Shown: positions 43,705 to 52,862, counted from the stretch's first letter. The stretch is 64,000 bases of DNA from SIRX01 sp965214475 (GCA_965214475.1 OZ243953.1:2852001-2916000), one strand, 5' to 3'. The notes: generated from the sequence alone by a model not told the origin. Numbers and translations: made by a program.

Positions 43705-43868
43705 GGCACTCTCTCCTCAGTGGTCGCCGACATCCTACACCAACACCTACATTAAGTAGTACCGTCCGCCGGACCGATCGGTTCCCGAGACGCTGGATCT
43801 CCGGCGAACCCACGGCTAGCAGGGCTACGCAGGGCTACCTCTATTACGAATTCTTGCAACGACTACTC

Positions 43869-44800
43869 GACTACTTTCAGACACGGGCTAATCTCGTGAC
43901 CATCAATCTGGTCATGGCCGCGTAAACGAACGACTCACCGGTCGAGCACAGCCCCTCGTAGTCCTTACTCATCCGGCGGTTGTGAGAGATCCACGCGAAA
44001 GATCGCTCAACCACCCAGCGCCTGGGCAGTACCTCAAAGCCTCGGAGACGCGGAAACAACTTCTTCAAGTCGATGTTCTTACCCGTAGCGAACCATTCCT
44101 TTGCCCAAGCCCTCAACGCCTTCTCCGGATCGGGTTTCGGGGAGCGGTGAACAACCTCGACGCTAAGACCTAGCTCCTTTTCTGCCCACTCCGCTCCACT
44201 ACCTCGGTAGCCGGAGTCTAGCCACAGGTGACAGAGACGGTCGATTTGACCCTCGGCAGATCTCAGCAGCAGCTTCAATCCGTCCTGGTCGGCGACCTTG
44301 GCGCTGTGAATCTTCGCCTTGACCACCAAACCCTCCGTGTCCACCAACACCTGGCGCTTGCGGCCGTTAACTTTCTTACCGCCATCGTAACCTCTCTGCT
44401 CACCGCCCACCCCGGTTGTCTTGGCAGACTGGGCGTCCACTATGCCGGCGGAGGGTTCGGGATTGCGCCCGAGTTTGACCCGCAACCGTTCCCGAAGGCA
44501 GCGGTTGATTCTCTCCCAGGTGCCATCTAATCTCCACTGCCTAAAGTAGTGAAACACAGTCTTGAATGGCGGAAACTCACGGGGGAGCATCCGCCACTGG
44601 CAGCCGGTCTTTAACAAGTAAAAGACGGCGTTTAGGATCTCGCGGTAGGAATGAACCCTCGGCCGTCCGCGCTGCTTGGGAGCGGGTAGATGGGGTTCGA
44701 GGTAGGACCATTCAGCATCAGAGAGATCAGTTGGGTAGAGCTTTTCCATACGTGCTAGAGTACCGGATCAACACCGCTCATCCCTTTCTCAGACAGTCTC
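43869..44800. mobile_element. IS5-family insertion sequence, copy 1 (complete)
   Basis: About 930 bp holding one transposase gene. The right end GAGACTGTCTGAGAAAGGG (read inward from 44800) is weakly matched by GACTACTTTCAGACACGGG at the left end. Copy 2 (55520-55978) shares the right-end sequence. Ends are estimated; no target duplication is clear. Confidence 0.55.
43877..44749 (-). CDS. IS5-family DDE transposase, complete
   Basis: A 290-residue transposase. The N-terminal DUF4096-type region is YPTDLSDAEWSYLEPHLPAP and GCQWRMLPREFPPFKTVFHY. The catalytic triad is in AGIVDAQSAKTT (D), LWLDSGYRG (D) and RRWVVERSFAWISHNRRMSK (E). It appears intact from MEKLYPTD to LVTRLARV. It cuts and pastes its own IS. 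A related, truncated transposase is at 55502-55927. Confidence 0.93.
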   Translation of the reverse strand: MEKLYPTDLSDAEWSYLEPHLPAPKQRGRPRVHSYREILNAVFYLLKTGCQWRMLPREFPPFKTVFHYFRQWRLDGTWERINRCLRERLRVKLGRNPEPSAGIVDAQSAKTTGVGGEQRGYDGGKKVNGRKRQVLVDTEGLVVKAKIHSAKVADQDGLKLLLRSAEGQIDRLCHLWLDSGYRGSGAEWAEKELGLSVEVVHRSPKPDPEKALRAWAKEWFATGKNIDLKKLFPRLRGFEVLPRRWVVERSFAWISHNRRMSKDYEGLCSTGESFVYAAMTRLMVTRLARV

Positions 44801-44832
44801 AGAAGAGTTATTCTCGGAAACTGAAGGAGTGG

Positions 44833-45078
44833 CTAGAGCCCCCGTTGGAGCTTTATATGAGGCGAGCTGAAACCGACGAGGAAGTCCATAACGTCCAAGA
44901 CGACATCTTCTACTTCGTCGAGTGCTCCCCGGCGATCCAAGATAACTCGCTCCAGGAAGCCCCTGCGGTCGGCAACTGTTAGTGGGTCAGTAGGCGAGAG
45001 AGTAAGTGAGATCGCATCGAAGCCGAGAACAACCAGAGTATTATGGTTTCGTACCAGTCTTTGGCTAAAAAACTTCAG
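44833..45078 (-). pseudogene. C-terminal fragment of an unknown gene
   Basis: The minus strand is open from 45078 to a TAG at 44833-44835 and reads LVVLGFDAISLTLSPTDPLT, then VADRRGFLERVILDRRGALD and EVEDVVLDVMDFLVGFSS, with gene-like GC3. There is no start codon. It lies between the IS5 right end and the IS3 left end, so it was probably cut by one of them. Family not recognised. A plus-strand frame over the same DNA looks like its shadow. Confidence 0.35.
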
Positions 45079-45164
45079 CTAAGAAGGGAGCAGAGAGTGG
45101 ACTTGCATCGGTTCCGTGGACTGTTTAAGACTGAGATCGGTAACAGTGCGCGGAAAGGAGAGCA

Positions 45165-45467
45165 ATGCCACGAACAAACCCGGCCTACCCACCGGAGTTC
45201 CGCCGAGAAGCTATCCGGATGGTTAGAGCCTCCGATGAAGAACACCCCATCCTCGGGATCGCTCGGGAGATCGGAGTCTCCGACGGCACCCTTCGGAGCT
45301 GGGTAAACCAGGATGAGATCGACGAAGGCGAACGTGAGGGGCTCACGACGGAGGAGAAAGAGGAGTTGCGTAGGCTCCGCCGCGAGGTAAAGACCCTCCG
45401 GCAGGAGAAAGAGATCTTGCGAAAAGCCGCGGCCTTTTTCGCCAGGGAGGAGATCGGGAGTCGGTGA
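45165..45467 (+). CDS. IS3-family transposase OrfA
   Basis: A 100-residue helix-turn-helix protein: PAYPPEFRREAIRMVRASDE, ILGIAREIGVSDGTLRSWVN, then a leucine-zipper coiled coil (LRRLRREVKTLRQEKEILRK) ending AAAFFAREE. It binds the IS ends and normally forms an OrfAB fusion by frameshifting. Here orfB begins with GTG overlapping the orfA stop (GTGA), so coupling is also possible. Confidence 0.93.
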   Translation: MPRTNPAYPPEFRREAIRMVRASDEEHPILGIAREIGVSDGTLRSWVNQDEIDEGEREGLTTEEKEELRRLRREVKTLRQEKEILRKAAAFFAREEIGSR

Positions 45468-46342
45468 GTACTTTCAGGCTCATCGACGCGGAGAAGGCCC
45501 ATTACCCGGTGGCGATGTTATGCAGGATGCTCGGGGTCTCAAAGAGCGGCTACTACTCATGGCGCGGCAGGCCGCCCTCAAACAGGAGCCGCCAGGACGC
45601 CGCTCTTACGGAGAAGATCCGCGAGGTTCATACCAGGAGCCGCGAGACCTACGGCTACCCGAGGGTACACGCCGAGCTTCGCTCACTCGGGATCGGCTGC
45701 GGCCGAAGGCGAGTGGCAAGATTGATGAGAGTCGCGGGTCTCCGAGGTTGCATGAGGGGTAAGAAGCGTAGAACAACTCGCAGCGATCCCCTGGCCGCTC
45801 CCGCGCCGGACCTGCTCCGGAGAGATTTCGTGGCCGGAGAGCCTAACAAAGTCTGGTTGGCGGACATCACCTACATACCGACGCGGGAAGGCTTTCTCTA
45901 CCTGGCCTTCATCCTCGACACCCATTCGAGAAGGATCGTCGGATGGTCTATGAACTCACACATGAGGACAGAGCTCGTAGTAGATGCCCTTGAGATGGCG
46001 GTATGGAGACGCAAGCCATCTGTCGGGCTGATCCACCACACCGACCGCGGCTCGCAATATACAGCTCTCTCCTTTAGCAAGCGTCTCGAAGAAGTCGGCA
46101 TCGTTCCTTCGATGGGAAGGACCGGGACCGCCCTGGACAACGCTATGGCCGAGAGCTTCGTCGCCACCTTGAAGACCGAGCTCGTGCATCGACGGCGTTT
46201 CCCCGATCGCCAGGTAGCCAGGAGCGCCATCTTCGAGTACCTGGAAGGATTCTACAACCGACGTAGGCTGCATTCGGCGTTGAGCTACCAGAGCCCCATG
46301 AACTATGAAGAGGCTACAATGGAAGGAGTGGCTGTGGCGTAG
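45464..46342 (+). CDS. IS3-family transposase OrfB
   Basis: A 292-residue DDE transposase. The HTH_21 region is REVHTRSRETYGYPRVHAEL; the rve integrase core has VWLADITYIPTREGFLYL (D), LIHHTDRGSQYTALSF (D) and AMAESFVATLKTELVHRR (E). The end, RRRLHSALSYQSPMNYEE, is the usual IS3 C-terminus. The copy appears intact. GTG 45464 overlaps orfA by 4 nt. Confidence 0.95.
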   Translation: MSTFRLIDAEKAHYPVAMLCRMLGVSKSGYYSWRGRPPSNRSRQDAALTEKIREVHTRSRETYGYPRVHAELRSLGIGCGRRRVARLMRVAGLRGCMRGKKRRTTRSDPLAAPAPDLLRRDFVAGEPNKVWLADITYIPTREGFLYLAFILDTHSRRIVGWSMNSHMRTELVVDALEMAVWRRKPSVGLIHHTDRGSQYTALSFSKRLEEVGIVPSMGRTGTALDNAMAESFVATLKTELVHRRRFPDRQVARSAIFEYLEGFYNRRRLHSALSYQSPMNYEEATMEGVAVA

Positions 46343-46476
46343 ACGCTACCCGTCCACGAAACCGAGGTAATTCCAGGATGCCTTAGATTATTTGCAGAGG
46401 CTGGATACTGGAACGAATACTGGGACATGCACTTGTTCACTAACTCATCTACGACGAAGTTCTGTCCCCGATCAAA

Positions 46477-46503
46477 TTCGTAAGACGCAAGGTTCGTAAG
46501 ACG
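46477..46503 (+). promoter_or_regulatory. 11-bp direct repeat upstream of the surface-protein gene
   Basis: TTCGTAAGACG occurs at 46477-46487 and 46493-46503, 16 bp apart, ending 36 nt before the ATG of the next gene. The spacing (about 1.5 helical turns) and position suggest a regulator or ECF-sigma site. Confidence 0.35.
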
Positions 46504-46534
46504 TAGTATCCCTAGTAGATAACCGAAAGGAATT

Positions 46535-47386
46535 GTGTATGCGCAAGATGCGCAAGTTTTTTTGATGCTCTCGTTGTTCGCGCTCGCCTCGCTGGTGTTT
46601 GCGCCTGCGGCGTTTGCTACCACCCTGACCGCTGAAGCCCAGTGCGTAGAAGGGACGGAAAATCAGGCCGAAGTATCAGTAACGCCTAGTCTTACTCTTG
46701 GAGGCGAGGGCTTTGATACAGGTGAGGTCACGGTAACTTCGGGCGACGAAACCAGAACTCCCGAAGGCGCAACCGATAATCAGACCAGCACCGTAATCAT
46801 ACCCGTGCAGGAGAGTGGTGAGATTACGGTCAATGCTCCGGAGCGTTTCGACCAACCAACTCAAACTCTAACGGTCGATCTCCCCTGCACTCCCGAGCAG
46901 ACCATGCCCGGGACCACCATGATGGAAGAAACCACCATGCCCGGGGGGACCACCATGATGGAAGAGACGATGCCGGAAGAGACGACGATGCCTGAGCAGT
47001 ACGAGAACGAGGCTCCGGCCCCGACCGAGGAAGAAACCCCTGAGACCCCGGCTGCGACCCCGTCTGTGACCCCGGAGGCTCCGGCTGACGAGGAGAGCAT
47101 GGTGGTAGTCGAGGAGAAAGTCGTCGAGGCTGGCGGTACCCCGGAGCAGGCTGAGGCCGTCGCTGACACCGTCGCAGAGGGTGGCGACACCGAGGCCGCC
47201 GCTGACGCTGCCGCAGAGGCCGGCGCCGGCGAGGCTGTCACCGAAGCTGCCGTCGAGGCCGCTGAGGCTGAGTCTGACGCAATCACGGTTCTGCCAGATA
47301 CCGGTGGCGCCTCCGTGTTCGCGCTTGGCGCTGGCGCCCTGCTCGTGGCCGGTGGCCTTCTGGCCCGCAGGATCGTCCGCGGGTAG
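46535..47386 (+). CDS. surface protein with LPDTG sortase-type C-terminus, frame change at the start
   Basis: About 283 residues. As given, the frame starts at GTG 46535. However, AAAGGAA fits the spacing of ATG 46539, which reads MRKMRKFF then hits TGA inside a T7 run (46557-46563). One more T would continue as FFLMLSLFALASLVFAPAAF, a perfect signal peptide. The mature protein has a beta-rich domain (46-115), Met/Thr/Glu repeats (MPGTTMMEETTMPGGTTMME), a Pro/Thr/Glu stretch, an Ala/Glu-rich helix, and LPDTGG, a membrane helix and RRIVRG for wall anchoring. It may be phase-variable, or the sequence lacks one T. Confidence 0.8.
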   Translation: MYAQDAQVFLMLSLFALASLVFAPAAFATTLTAEAQCVEGTENQAEVSVTPSLTLGGEGFDTGEVTVTSGDETRTPEGATDNQTSTVIIPVQESGEITVNAPERFDQPTQTLTVDLPCTPEQTMPGTTMMEETTMPGGTTMMEETMPEETTMPEQYENEAPAPTEEETPETPAATPSVTPEAPADEESMVVVEEKVVEAGGTPEQAEAVADTVAEGGDTEAAADAAAEAGAGEAVTEAAVEAAEAESDAITVLPDTGGASVFALGAGALLVAGGLLARRIVRG

Positions 47387-47509
47387 CTACCAAGCTACCA
47401 GCTAGCGTAAGCACTATGACCAACTGACTAACCCGCGAGGCTAAGAGAGACTAAAAGACGCTGAAAGGAGCCTGCTCGGGCAACGTTGACGACACGGCTC
47501 TACAGAGAA

Positions 47510-47556
47510 GCGGACCCTGGGTGGACTCCATTCTCTACCCGGGGTCCGCCTCTTTT
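47510..47556 (+). terminator. intrinsic terminator of the surface-protein gene
   Basis: GCGGACCC (47510-47517) pairs with GGGTCCGC (47542-47549), with a nested GGGT/ACCC stem, followed by CTCTTTT. It ends exactly where the Tn3-family transposon begins (47557). Confidence 0.7.
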
Positions 47557-47591
47557 GGCCCGGTGACGGGGTCGCTGTCACCAGGGGCAAA
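47557..47591 (+). repeat. left terminal inverted repeat of the Tn3-family element
   Basis: 35 bp beginning GGCCCGGTGACGGGGT and ending AGGGGCAAA. It contains the GGGG usual at Tn3-family ends, but with an 11-bp outward extension also present at the right end. Confidence 0.75.
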
Positions 47592-47687
47592 GTGCGGGAG
47601 CCGCTTGCTACATGGTGTAATCGCAAGCAACTTATCGGTTGCAGACTCGATAACCTGTGGGTAGCGTCGATGGGGGAGAACCACTCT

Positions 47688-48641
47688 TTACGAGCCCAGG
47701 TAGAGAGCTGAGGATTCATCAGGGCGGGCGTGCAGGTACTTGCCGGTGGTCGAGATGTCGGAGTGGCCGAGCGTTGCTTGCACTAGATGAATCTTGGCGC
47801 CCCGGTCCATAGCATGGGAGGCGTGGGCGTGCCTGAGCCAGTGAGGCGAGACTTCAGAGGCGTTCTTCAGGCCTGCTTGACGCGCTGTGGCTTTGACGAT
47901 TCTCTCCGCCTGGCGTGGTGTGATAGAGCGAGGTTCTCCGTCCGAGCCCTTCTTCTGGGAGCGAAATACCGGGGCGTCGAGATCGGGCAGGGCAAGGGCT
48001 GAGATCTCCGTGAAGAGGCCGTCCGGCACGAGCACGGGCCTGGTCTTGGATCCCTTGCCAAAAACACCGATCTGTCCGCCTCCGTTGTCGTCCCGCGCCA
48101 CGAGATCACGTGTTCTGAGGGTAACGGCTTCCGCCACTCGCAGGCCTCCTATATATAGGGTGCGAATCAGAGCCCGGTCGCGACCCTTCTTAGCATAGGC
48201 GATGATGGAGTGAACATCGTCGGCGGACAGGATCCTCTTGGCACGCTCGTCGCGGCGGGAGGGCAGCTTCACCGGGCGGCCCACGTCGAAGGGCAGGTAT
48301 CCTACCTGGTGTCCGAAGGCGAACAGGCTCTTCAGTGCCGCAAGAAGCCTCGCCTGGAACGCCGGCGCGAGCAACTCGGAGATGAAATCGGCAAAGTCCT
48401 GTACGTCCGCGAGCGTTGCGGTTCTCAAGGGTTTGTCCTCGGTAAAATCTAGGAACTTCGTGAGATCCGAACGATACGCTTCCTGGGTGGCCACGCTCTT
48501 GCCATGCAACCAAAGTTCAATCAGACGCCCATCTGTGTCGGCGCCCGAGAGGTCGCGGCCCTTCTCGGCCGTTGGCACGATCTCGACGACTTCAGCGTCC
48601 TGCATCCTTTCGAGCAACGTAATCCTCCCTCCAGGTGACAC
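47688..48641 (-). CDS. tyrosine recombinase of the transposon (TnpI-like)
   Basis: A 317-residue XerC-like recombinase. The N-terminal SAM-like domain covers about 45-140 (SVATQEAYRSDLTKFLDFTE). Catalytic residues: Arg in YIGGLRVAEAVTLRTRDL, Lys in FGKGSKTRPVLV, HxxR in SPHWLRHAHASHAMDRG, His in QATLGHSDISTTGKYLHARP and the following Tyr. A few Tn3-family elements (the Tn4430 group) use such a TnpI rather than a serine resolvase to separate cointegrates. Here it sits between the left repeat and tnpA on the same strand, matching that organisation. Confidence 0.93.
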   Translation of the reverse strand: MSPGGRITLLERMQDAEVVEIVPTAEKGRDLSGADTDGRLIELWLHGKSVATQEAYRSDLTKFLDFTEDKPLRTATLADVQDFADFISELLAPAFQARLLAALKSLFAFGHQVGYLPFDVGRPVKLPSRRDERAKRILSADDVHSIIAYAKKGRDRALIRTLYIGGLRVAEAVTLRTRDLVARDDNGGGQIGVFGKGSKTRPVLVPDGLFTEISALALPDLDAPVFRSQKKGSDGEPRSITPRQAERIVKATARQAGLKNASEVSPHWLRHAHASHAMDRGAKIHLVQATLGHSDISTTGKYLHARPDESSALYLGS

Positions 48642-48656
48642 TCAAAAAGCAGCAAC

Positions 48657-48681
48657 TTAGACATTCTAACAAAATGTCGAA
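48657..48681. promoter_or_regulatory. candidate recombination core site upstream of the tyrosine recombinase
   Basis: TTAGACATT (48657-48665) and AATGTCGAA (48673-48681) are inverted, 8 of 9 matching, around a 7-nt spacer. That is the layout of a tyrosine-recombinase core site with a 6-8 bp crossover region. It lies in the 130-bp gap between recombinase and tnpA, where the internal resolution site of Tn4430 lies. Confidence 0.55.
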
Positions 48682-48740
48682 TAACCTTTCTTATGCGACG
48701 TTTTTATAGAGCCTTTTGAGGATATCAAGTAGCTTGCTTG

Positions 48741-48765
48741 TAACATGTTAGAAACGAGTCGTTTC
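48741..48765. repeat. two abutting palindromes after tnpA
   Basis: TAACATGTTA (48741-48750) abuts GAAACGA-G-TCGTTTC (48751-48765), directly after the tnpA stop at 48772. They may be recombinase accessory sites or a terminator without a T-run. Confidence 0.4.
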
Positions 48766-48771
48766 TTTCGA

Positions 48772-51762
48772 TTAGGCTACCTCGGCTTCTATGGGTATGC
48801 GTTCCTCCATGTCGAGTTCGAAGGTGCCGTAGGGGTTTACGTGGTGGAAGATCAGGGGCGTGAGCGCGGAGAGGTCATGGGGTGTCATCCGGGATGACCA
48901 GGCAGGCTCAGCAAGCACCTGTTGGATCATCAGGGTGTTCACGTAGACAAGGCAGATCTGGAGCAGATGTAAAGACAGAACCGAGACTTCCTGCTCCTCC
49001 AGTCGGCTGGTGGAGATCTCGCCGCTCTTTCCAAAGAAGACGAAGGAGTTTGTAGCATTCCATCTCTCTATAGTGTTGAGTCCCTCGTGTATCTCTCGCC
49101 TAACGGCCTCAGCACCGAGATACCGGCACAGAAAGATTGTCTTGACCGCCTTTCCCAGTTCGGTCAGAGCTTTGTACGTCGGGTGCATCGGCGAGCCCTT
49201 GTCCCCCGGTGCTCCCCTGGAGAAACGTCTCAGGATAGACTCGGCGTCTGCAGTGCCGGACTTAAGTGCGGCGGCGTAGCGGACCATGCGATCGTACTCG
49301 CGCCGGATGAGGTTCCAATCTATTGGCCTCGTCAGAACAGGTCTTAGGTTTGGATAGCGGTCGGCGGTACCCCTGCCGGGCAAGTAGAGCTTCTGCTTGT
49401 CTATGGCCTTCAGACGTGGCATCAACTCGAAGCCGAGTAGCCGCGAAAAACAGAAGGCGATCTCCGACTGGCCGTGGAAATCAGTGAAGTTCTTCTCTAT
49501 GGTCATGTCCGTACAGTGCCGGAGTACTCCCTTGATCATGGCTGCCACATCCGAAGACGAGGCGCTCTTTAGCTGAGAGTAGACACAAACCGACTTCTTC
49601 TCGACGTGCCAATAAATCATGACTCCCCGGCCGCCGTACCGGATGTGCCACTCGGTCATGAGGTTCTGGTCCCAAGCTCCTACCTTGGTTGAATCCGAGG
49701 CGCAAGAAGTGGTTGTCTCACCCCAGATCTCGGGCTGCCTTACGGCGAACGTGGCGTTGGCTACCTCCGCTATGGCGGCCCGCAGATGCTCCCGGCTCAC
49801 GAACTTCAGACGCACCCACCTGAGCTCTCGTTCCGTAGCATCCGTGTCCGAGCCCACCATCCGTTTGAGGCCAGCGTTAGTCCCGAGACCGTAGAGAGCC
49901 AGGAGCAGCCTGCGCCGCAACGTGTCGCGGTCGAGGATCTCCCGTGAGGCAGAGGTGACGAAGAGGTCTGTGAACCCGGTCCGCAGGTCAGCCTCTTTGA
50001 AAACATCCAAAAGGCCGGTTGTCGGCCAGCGCCTTCCGATCTCCGCTTTCAGAGCGTCGAGGTTCGGCGGATCGGGGCGCGGTTTGAGCTTCGAGACGGA
50101 GATACGGCCTCCGGATCGCTCCGAGATCTTCACCTTCTCGTTTTTAGACATCCCGGCGTCTAGTCCTTCGAGCGCTGTCTCCATCTCGGCTTTCAGCTCA
50201 TCCACGAAGCGTTCGGCCTCCAGTGGTTGCCCGATCTCAGCGTAGTAGCCCTCTCGCTTCTCGTCGAAGTCTTTCGGCAGATCCTCGTCTGGGTCCCGGT
50301 AACGATCGGCTCCGACCACCCAGATCTCCCTGTTTCTCAAAGCTTCTCTGAGAGCTTTCAGGGCGCAGACCTCGTAGCCGACCCGATCAACACGTTCGCG
50401 GCCACGGTCATCCTCTCTGACCACCAAAAACTTCCAGCCGGACGGTACGACGCCGTCTACCGGTATCGTTTCATCGGCCGGGTAACTCTTGGCCGTGCTG
50501 CCGGCGTACCGACGCAGCAGGCGAAGCGTCTCGATCACGGGCCGGTGGGCGGCATTGTTGGAACGAAACTCAAGAGTGTCTAGGAGCGGGACGAGCATCC
50601 TACGGTAGTGACCCCGGTACGAAGAACTTAGACGGGCGTGAACGTTAAGACGAAATGCCGGGCCGGACCCCTTGTACTCCTTGACTAGCTCTCTGAGAGT
50701 CCCCTCGCCGACCACCGGGTAGAGCACCTCACGAACCGTTCCCTCGGGGTTCTGCACGGCCGCCTCGGCCATCTGGAAAAGGAGGTTGGTCTTGCCGGTA
50801 ACCTTCTTGAGGTCTTCGAGCAGCTCCTTCTCGACACGCCTCTCGGCCCTCGCGCCTATCTTGTGGACCACCCGCACCAGGAGATCCAAAAGCCCGTCGG
50901 TGATCTCACGCTCCCTCCACCACAAGTGCGTCGCCATCAACGTTGCCCGCGTCTCTGTTGGGTGCCCTCTCAACTCGCTGGCGACCTCGGCGGCCGCGCG
51001 CCTGCGGTACTCCTTCACCATGGCGGGTGGGTCGTCGGCGAAAAGGTCCGGCGGTAGTGCAACTTCCCTGACACGTCCAAGCTTTTTCACCTCATCTAAG
51101 ACGGCCTCCAGGCTCGCCTGTCCCGGATCAGCTTTCACCCACGCGAGTACAGAGCGTCGCACGTTGGCTAGCGTGGGATCATCGAACTCGACATCGTCTG
51201 CAACCCTTTCGGTGGCGAGCAGGGCGTCCATCTTGAGTAAGGCATCTTCCGGAAGACGCCTGAACACAGACGTGCAAAATCCCTCCTCGAAGCGCCGCGT
51301 CGCCGAAGAGATGAGCCGCTCCACTCGCCCAGGCGTTGGGGGCTCGATCTTCAACGCCCGGCACCTCTCGTAGAGAGTCTCCCGAAGCTTTATCTCTTCT
51401 TGCTCTCTCGGAACGAGTTCTTCTAAGAGCCACAAGGCTATCTCCTCGCCATCCTTTGACGTTGCTTCCCTGAAGCCGAAGAATTCGCGGATCTGGGCAC
51501 GATGGTATTTGATCGCCCTTCCGCCCCAGTCATAGCGCATCCACCCTTCGGTTGCGACTCCTACTTGCTCACCAACGAAGCGTAGAATCTGTGCCGGCAC
51601 CTCGTGCTTATCTCGCGGGAAGCGGCCCTCGCCGGCGAAGAATCTCAGCATCACCGCGAACCCCAGGCGCGTGTGTCCGGACTTGTTTCCAATCAGCGCC
51701 AGCTCATCCGGGAATAGCGTCCACCGCTCGGCCAACTCTTCTTCCGTCCAATTCCGTTTCAC
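48772..51762 (-). CDS. tnpA: Tn3-family transposase TnpA
   Basis: A 996-residue transposase, full family length. The N-terminal DUF4158-type region is EELAERWTLFPDELALIGNK, then SGHTRLGFAVMLRFFAGEGR. The DDE core shows TTSCASDSTKVGAWDQNLMT (D), NFTDFHGQSEIAFCFSRLLG (D) and EIHEGLNTIERWNATNSFVF (E). It performs replicative transposition through a cointegrate, which the neighbouring tyrosine recombinase would resolve. The frame is intact, so the element could be active. Confidence 0.96.
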   Translation of the reverse strand: MKRNWTEEELAERWTLFPDELALIGNKSGHTRLGFAVMLRFFAGEGRFPRDKHEVPAQILRFVGEQVGVATEGWMRYDWGGRAIKYHRAQIREFFGFREATSKDGEEIALWLLEELVPREQEEIKLRETLYERCRALKIEPPTPGRVERLISSATRRFEEGFCTSVFRRLPEDALLKMDALLATERVADDVEFDDPTLANVRRSVLAWVKADPGQASLEAVLDEVKKLGRVREVALPPDLFADDPPAMVKEYRRRAAAEVASELRGHPTETRATLMATHLWWREREITDGLLDLLVRVVHKIGARAERRVEKELLEDLKKVTGKTNLLFQMAEAAVQNPEGTVREVLYPVVGEGTLRELVKEYKGSGPAFRLNVHARLSSSYRGHYRRMLVPLLDTLEFRSNNAAHRPVIETLRLLRRYAGSTAKSYPADETIPVDGVVPSGWKFLVVREDDRGRERVDRVGYEVCALKALREALRNREIWVVGADRYRDPDEDLPKDFDEKREGYYAEIGQPLEAERFVDELKAEMETALEGLDAGMSKNEKVKISERSGGRISVSKLKPRPDPPNLDALKAEIGRRWPTTGLLDVFKEADLRTGFTDLFVTSASREILDRDTLRRRLLLALYGLGTNAGLKRMVGSDTDATERELRWVRLKFVSREHLRAAIAEVANATFAVRQPEIWGETTTSCASDSTKVGAWDQNLMTEWHIRYGGRGVMIYWHVEKKSVCVYSQLKSASSSDVAAMIKGVLRHCTDMTIEKNFTDFHGQSEIAFCFSRLLGFELMPRLKAIDKQKLYLPGRGTADRYPNLRPVLTRPIDWNLIRREYDRMVRYAAALKSGTADAESILRRFSRGAPGDKGSPMHPTYKALTELGKAVKTIFLCRYLGAEAVRREIHEGLNTIERWNATNSFVFFGKSGEISTSRLEEQEVSVLSLHLLQICLVYVNTLMIQQVLAEPAWSSRMTPHDLSALTPLIFHHVNPYGTFELDMEERIPIEAEVA

Positions 51763-51908
51763 CTAGTATCCCTCCTATTGCAACTTATGCTGTGGCCGAC
51801 CCGGTACAGGAACTTTTACCAGACGAAAGATACGCCCAGCGTCGGGAGAAGAATAGAAAAAGCTGAAGTTCCGTAGCTGAATCTGTATCCGGTACTCTTG
51901 GCTCAAAA

Positions 51909-52862
51909 CTAGCTTCGCCCGTTGTCTGTCTCGACTTCAATCAGATCGTCCAAGGCGGACTCTAAATCAGGGTACTCAAACTGGTAGCCGAGCGCGAGTG
52001 CCTTCTTCGGTACTACTCGCCGCAGGTGCATGACTATCTCAGCCGATAGGCCCATGTGCTGGCGGATCACGCTCTCAGGAAGCTCGTTCTCAGCGGGCTG
52101 ATCGAGGAGGCGTCCGAGGGTTTCGGCGTACTCGCGCTCGCGCACCACACCAGGTGCGCAGGCATTGATCGGTCCGCCCGCTTCTTCGTTTTCGAGGGCC
52201 ATAAGGAAGAGGCCCACGACATCGTCTATGTGGATCCAGGGACACCACTGGTCGCCTGGAGGTGTTGGCCCGCCCCACCCCGAGCGGAACTGGGGCATCT
52301 TGTAGACGAGTGTTCCCTCATCCTCCTTGAAAACCACGCCGATGCGCAGCAGCGTGACGCGTGTGCCGAACTCTTCGGCTCGGAGTGCCTCCGCCTCCAT
52401 GAGCGCCACTACTCGGTGCCACGCGTCGTCTACGGGTGGATGGTCCTCATCGACCTCCTCGTCGCTCCGTCCCTCCAAGCCGTAGTAGCCGGTGGACGAC
52501 GCGCTCACGAGAACCCGAGGCTTCGCGGCAGCCTGCTCGATGGCATTCACCAACCCGCGCGTGCCAACGATGCGGCTCTCATCGCCGATCCGGCGACGTT
52601 CCTCGCTCAGGTAGCCGTCGAAGAGGTTCTCGCCAGCGAGGCTGACGACCCCGTAGGCGCCGTCTATTGCCGATGCCCACGCGCCGGCCTCCTCCGGTTG
52701 CCACCTGATGTACTCGGAAGCCCCCGGTACTTTCTCACGCGCCGCCTCCGGGTCTCGGGAGAACACGCTCAGATCGTAGCCGCGTTCCAGGAGCCTTTGG
52801 CATAGCGAACGGCCGATCATGCCGGTCGCGCCGGTCACTACTACTCTCTTCTTTTCGTCCAT
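51909..52862 (-). CDS. TIGR01777/SDR39U1 epimerase-like protein (cargo)
   Basis: A 317-residue extended SDR. The NAD(P) site is RVVVTGATGMIGRSLCQRLL. VLVSASSTGYYGLEGRSDEE, GTRVTLLRIGVVFKEDEGTL and WIHIDDVVGLFLMALENEEA are typical of the TIGR01777 (YfcH/SDR39U1) family, with the DUF1731 C-terminal block RRVVPKKALALGYQFEYPDL. The biochemical role is unknown. It is the first cargo gene after tnpA inside the transposon. TIGR01777 genes are often chromosomal housekeeping-like genes, so capture by a Tn3 element is unusual. Confidence 0.93.
   Translation of the reverse strand: MDEKKRVVVTGATGMIGRSLCQRLLERGYDLSVFSRDPEAAREKVPGASEYIRWQPEEAGAWASAIDGAYGVVSLAGENLFDGYLSEERRRIGDESRIVGTRGLVNAIEQAAAKPRVLVSASSTGYYGLEGRSDEEVDEDHPPVDDAWHRVVALMEAEALRAEEFGTRVTLLRIGVVFKEDEGTLVYKMPQFRSGWGGPTPPGDQWCPWIHIDDVVGLFLMALENEEAGGPINACAPGVVREREYAETLGRLLDQPAENELPESVIRQHMGLSAEIVMHLRRVVPKKALALGYQFEYPDLESALDDLIEVETDNGRS

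Larger units (their letters stand above)
45106..46367. mobile_element. IS3-family insertion sequence
   Basis: About 1262 bp with orfA and orfB. Imperfect terminal inverted repeats: CATCGGTTCCGTGGACTG at 45106-45123 and the complement of CCTCGGTTTCGTGGACGG ending at 46367 (15 of 18 match). The size suits the family. Whether the first bases extend a little further out is uncertain. Confidence 0.75.

Noticed and set aside
44566..44982. Plus-strand gene across the IS5 right end
   Set aside because: Its first half is the antisense of the transposase and its second half is shadowed by a minus-strand frame with better coding character.
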